A DNA stretch of 64,000 nt, from the NCBI GenBank assembly GCA_963575745.1, contig CAUYUJ010004003.1, positions 122,501 through 186,500 on the forward strand, given 5' to 3'. The number at the start of each line of letters is the position of its first letter. Within the stretch, counting starts at the first letter, position 1. The notes under the pieces were generated by a model. That model did not search any database. It saw only the letters and a program-made list of their open reading frames with translations, and was not told where the DNA came from. Shown piece after piece: positions 61,179 to 64,000 of the stretch. The stretch comes from Prorocentrum cordatum. Lineage: Eukaryota; Sar; Dinophyceae; Prorocentrales; Prorocentraceae. A program made the position numbers and the translations under genes.

Positions 61179-61370
61179 GGCCTCCCAGATGGGGGCCGAG
61201 TAGATGGGGTCGGGGGAACGCGCCGCATCGCCGATGCATCGGCGACGCTGGCGATGTATCGGCGGCGTCGGCGTGGAACAAATCGGGCTTCACATCGAGC
61301 CGCATTGTCGATGCGTCCGCGCTGTGGCGCGACCCATCGACCCCATCTGCTCGACCCCATCTGGGAGGCC
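61179..61370. mobile_element. Palindromic CGATGCATCG element, copy 3, complete
   Basis: 192 bp. Left end GGCCTCCCAGATGGGGGCCG then AGTAGATGGGGTCG; right end CGACCCCATCTGCTCGACCC then CATCTGGGAGGCC. Inner arms carry CGCCGCATCGCCGATGCATC and a mutated inverse. No ORF and no clear target duplication. Confidence 0.8.
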
Positions 61371-61419
61371 TAGAGCATGCCCGCGCGGCGCAGCCGAGCC
61401 CGTTTTTTTTCTGCGTCGC

Positions 61420-61820
61420 CCACAAGGCCGTGCTGATGGCGATGTTGGTAAACAGTGGTGTTGGGAAACATTGATGTTGGTCGTGCTAATGGCGATGTTG
61501 GTAAAGGCTGTTGGCGATGTTGGCGATGTTGGTCGTACTAATGGCGATGTTGGCTTTTCTGTCCCTCTTCTCAAGGCCGTGCTGATGACGATGTTGGTAA
61601 ACAGTGATGTTGGGAATATGTTTTCCGCGACGCCGAACTCGCGCAGAACAAATCGTGGGACATCACAAAACACGCCCTCCTACATCTCAAACGCGCGAAC
61701 GTAGCGAACAAAACGGGCACGGCGAATTGTAGGAAATCGCGAGCTTCACCCTCCTACATTTCGAATGCGCGAACGTGTCGAGCAAAAACGGCACGGCGAA
61801 TTGTAGGAGAGCGAGAGCCA
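61420..61820 (+). repeat. GGCGATGTTGG minisatellite and a 74-bp tandem repeat
   Basis: 61425-61620 is made of TGATGGCGATGTTGGTAAAC and short variants. 61665-61820 holds two and a part copies of a 74-bp unit with GCGCGAACGT, GGCACGGCGAATTGTAGGA and CCTCCTACAT. Confidence 0.8.
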
Positions 61821-62145
61821 CGCTTTCCTGCAGTTGACTCGGTCATGAAACGATGCCCCACAAGACCGAAACCTACGCCGTGACCGCGCCTACGGCCTTC
61901 GCCACCTCCCAAGTCTGGACCTGAAGCCCGGCGCGCCCAGTCGGGGCGCGCCGTGGCCGATGCAGTCATCTTGTCACAACAAGACACAACAAGCGCGAAA
62001 TATAAAAAACAGCTGGGGATTTTCTGGCCCTGGCGAACCTCGGTCGCGAATGAGCTCCCCGACCGGGATCTGGGGGGCGGCCCGAAAACCGGAGCAGCTG
62101 GCCCCTGCCGAATCCCAAATGGTCCTTATTTCAGCATCATGGCTG
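61821..62145. other. Unique spacer, no gene
   Basis: No recognisable feature. A frame from here into the GAT array is open only because of that array. Confidence 0.5.
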
Positions 62146-62149
62146 CACT

Positions 62150-62357
62150 GGATACTGATGATGATGCGGATGCTGCTGCTGCTGATGATGATGAAGATGA
62201 TGATGACGGCGACGACGACGATGATGAAAATGATGAGGTGGAGGATGATGATTATGATGATGTCGATGATGACGATGATGACGACGACGATGATGATGAC
62301 GACAGCGACGACGATGATGATGTGGAGGATGATGATTCTGGTGATGTCGATGATGAA

Positions 62358-62400
<43 letters not shown>

Positions 62401-62450
62401 GTGACGACGATGGCGATGACGACGATGATGATGATGATGATGAAGATGAA

Positions 62451-62532
<82 letters not shown>

Positions 62533-62640
62533 CAGCTGACGATGACAATGATGATGCTGATGATAATGGCGACGGCGAGCAGGACGAGGATGAGGATGAT
62601 GAGGATGATGACGATGACGATGATGACGCCGATGCCGACG
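62150..62640. repeat. (GAT)n array, about 490 bp
   Basis: GAT with GAC, GAA and GGC substitutions, purest at 62445-62530. One frame is polyaspartate, the others polymethionine and poly-Ile/Ser. None is a credible gene. Confidence 0.95.
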
Positions 62641-63160
62641 ACAATCGAGACGGTGGACGCCTCTCTCTTCTCGCCCCGTGCCCTACGACCCTTCACCGTC
62701 AACTCCCCAACGCCCTGCTCCCCCGCCCGCGCGCACCGCCTCCTCTGCCCCTCGACTGCGCCTGCGCCCTCCCTGAGAGATCAGGCGCCGCGACATACCA
62801 GCAGCATTGTGCATCTCCATTGGTCCTCCGCACCCACCAACGGTGGGGGCATTGGACAAGGAACCCTTAGATGAGGAGTCCAGGGTCTGCAAGCCCGTGG
62901 AGCTCCCATCGCGGATAGGCCATGGATATCACCGCCGCCCTCACGAATTCAGGAATCGTCCAAGGTCTGCCGCCTCCTGGGCACCTTCCTTAACAAACGC
63001 CCCCACCGTACTTCGCCGCTGCGAGGGTGCGGCCACAATGCAGCGCCTCCTGTTCGGCGACGGGGTCCGGATACAACGCCGTCAGTGGCGTTGCGCCAGA
63101 AGACAATAGAGGACACGTCAAAGGGGCCCATTAGGCCGCGGGGCCCCAATGCAATGGTCT
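62641..63160. other. Unique spacer, no gene
   Basis: Mixed sequence without recognised features. Confidence 0.5.
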
Positions 63161-63164
63161 GTCC

Positions 63165-63580
63165 AATCATTGTTTTGCTAAAGTCCCGGGCGGAACCACC
63201 GTTTCGAATTCGAGCCCGATGGTTTCGAAATCCAGTAGAAGTCGTTTTTTGGAGGAAGTCTCAAGCGAAAACCATACATTCGAAATCTCTAATCAGAAAA
63301 TCAAAATTCTAGATACCAAGCGGTGTGGCCGTTTCGAAACGACGGTTTCGCTTGAGATTTCCTCAAACATACAATTTCGAACGATTTCGCAACTTCTGGG
63401 TCCGACCTCGAAATGGCGCTCCCGCCCAAGACTTCCTCCGAAACAGAACTCGGAGCCTTTCGGGTTCGACTTCGATATGGTGCTCCCGCCCAGGACCTCA
63501 TCGAACATATGGGTCGGCACTTGTTCGGCTCGAATTCGCAATGGCGCTCCCGCCTAAGTCTTGCCCTGGTGGAGGCACGA
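63165..63580. mobile_element. Foldback element with 63-bp repeat arms, copy 2 (inverted relative to copy 1)
   Basis: The left part (GGCGGAACCACCGTTTCGAA, TGGTTTCGAAATCCAGTAGA) is the inverse of 28140-28260. The centre is bounded by GTCTCAAGCGAAAACC and GGTTTCGCTTGAGATTTCC. The right arm has three units of about 63-65 bp (ATGGCGCTCCCGCCCAAGAC, CTCCGAAACAGAACTCGGAG). Confidence 0.75.
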
Positions 63581-63760
63581 GACGGGCTAAAACTTTCGTA
63601 GTGCCCATGTGAGGCCGTCGGCCACGCCCTGCGGGCCTCCAGCCAGCCTTGCCCCGAAGCCTCCACGAGTCTGCGGGCGAGCTGCCCCCCGCCCCAGGCA
63701 TCGGGAGCGTCGCGCCGCGCAGTCAGCTCCGCGCCCCTGTGCGGGGAGGGTAAAGGGAAG
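63581..63760. other. Unique GC-rich spacer
   Basis: No gene recognised. Ends in AGGGAAG, the left flank of TIR copy E. Confidence 0.5.
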
Positions 63761-63878
63761 CTCGCCATCGCTCGGACGATGCCTTTTTCGCCTTCGTGCG
63801 TGCATTTCTTGGCACGGTGGCTCAGAATGCCTCTCGATGGTCCCACTCAAGAAAAAATGCACACGTCCGAGCGATGCC
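63761..63878. mobile_element. TIR element, short copy E
   Basis: 118 bp. Left CTCGCCATCGCTCGGACG, right CACGTCCGAGCGATGCC. AGGGAAG occurs directly outside both ends (63754-63760 and 63879-63885), a candidate 7-bp target duplication. The interior matches the family (CTTCGTGCGTGCATTT, CTCGATGGTCCC, AAGAAAAAATGC). No ORF. Confidence 0.8.
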
Positions 63879-64000
63879 AGGGAAGAAGAGCTGGGCCCGG
63901 ACCCCGTCTCCCTGCGGCACTCTTCGAGCCACATCGATGTGTCCGCGAAGGCCCCAGGGGCCCGAGTCAGCGCATGAAGCCGTCAAGCGCGAAACAATAT

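Noticed and set aside
61953-62870. About 305-codon acidic frame through the GAT array
   Set aside because: Nearly all Asp from GAT triplets, and two overlapping frames are equally open. No conserved flanks.

Overview
The window looks like nuclear DNA of a dinoflagellate, an inference from composition and element types, with no species call. It is GC-rich. Triplet microsatellites fill much of it: GGA/TCC above all, then GTT, GAT, GTC and CAG. The only recognisable proteins belong to mobile elements: LINE-type retrotransposons with AP endonuclease, reverse transcriptase, RNase H and Cys-rich C-terminal modules of a kind I associate with dinoflagellate genomes. No bacterial operon, tRNA, rRNA, CRISPR array or intact host gene could be supported.

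Layout. 1-2290 (minus): 3' part of non-LTR element A (connector, RNase H, Cys-rich tail), cut by the window start and by a GGA array. 2600-9370 (minus): a nearly complete LINE, element B, with ORF1, a proline-rich 25-residue repeat region, endonuclease, reverse transcriptase and C-terminal domain, broken by frameshifts. 9400-29180: mostly GGA/TCC arrays, interspersed repeats, short inverted-repeat elements and a first 90-bp array (13.8-14.9 kb). 29190-29930 and 31240-31790 (plus): orphan LINE C-terminal pieces. 32.3-33.8 kb: a diverged tandem duplication. 35.5-36.5 kb: an inverted (foldback) 90-bp array. 36.6-39.8 kb: GGA/GTC/TCC arrays. 40-45.6 kb: GC-rich, degenerate minus-strand coding material, including a superfamily 1 helicase fragment with an intact GPPGTGKT Walker A motif. 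46-50.5 kb: short-period repeats and a third 90-bp array. 50.9-54.6 kb: a long 90-bp array held inside an element with short terminal inverted repeats. 55-64 kb: triplet arrays, dispersed repeats, two palindromic elements, a foldback copy and a short inverted-repeat element at 63.8 kb.

The main discovery candidate is a family of small elements ending in inverted copies of CATCGCTCGGACG. Short copies are about 115-131 bp. One copy lies in one unit of a 183-bp tandem duplication whose sister unit lacks it, so a pre-insertion site can be read directly. Another copy carries a second inverted-repeat element nested inside it. The 3.7-kb copy holds about 38 units of the 90-bp repeat. A second novel-looking family is a foldback element with arms of about 63-bp repeats, present in opposite orientation near 28 kb and 63.3 kb. 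Nothing here amounts to a host pathway; the window is a record of nested, repeat-amplifying mobile DNA.
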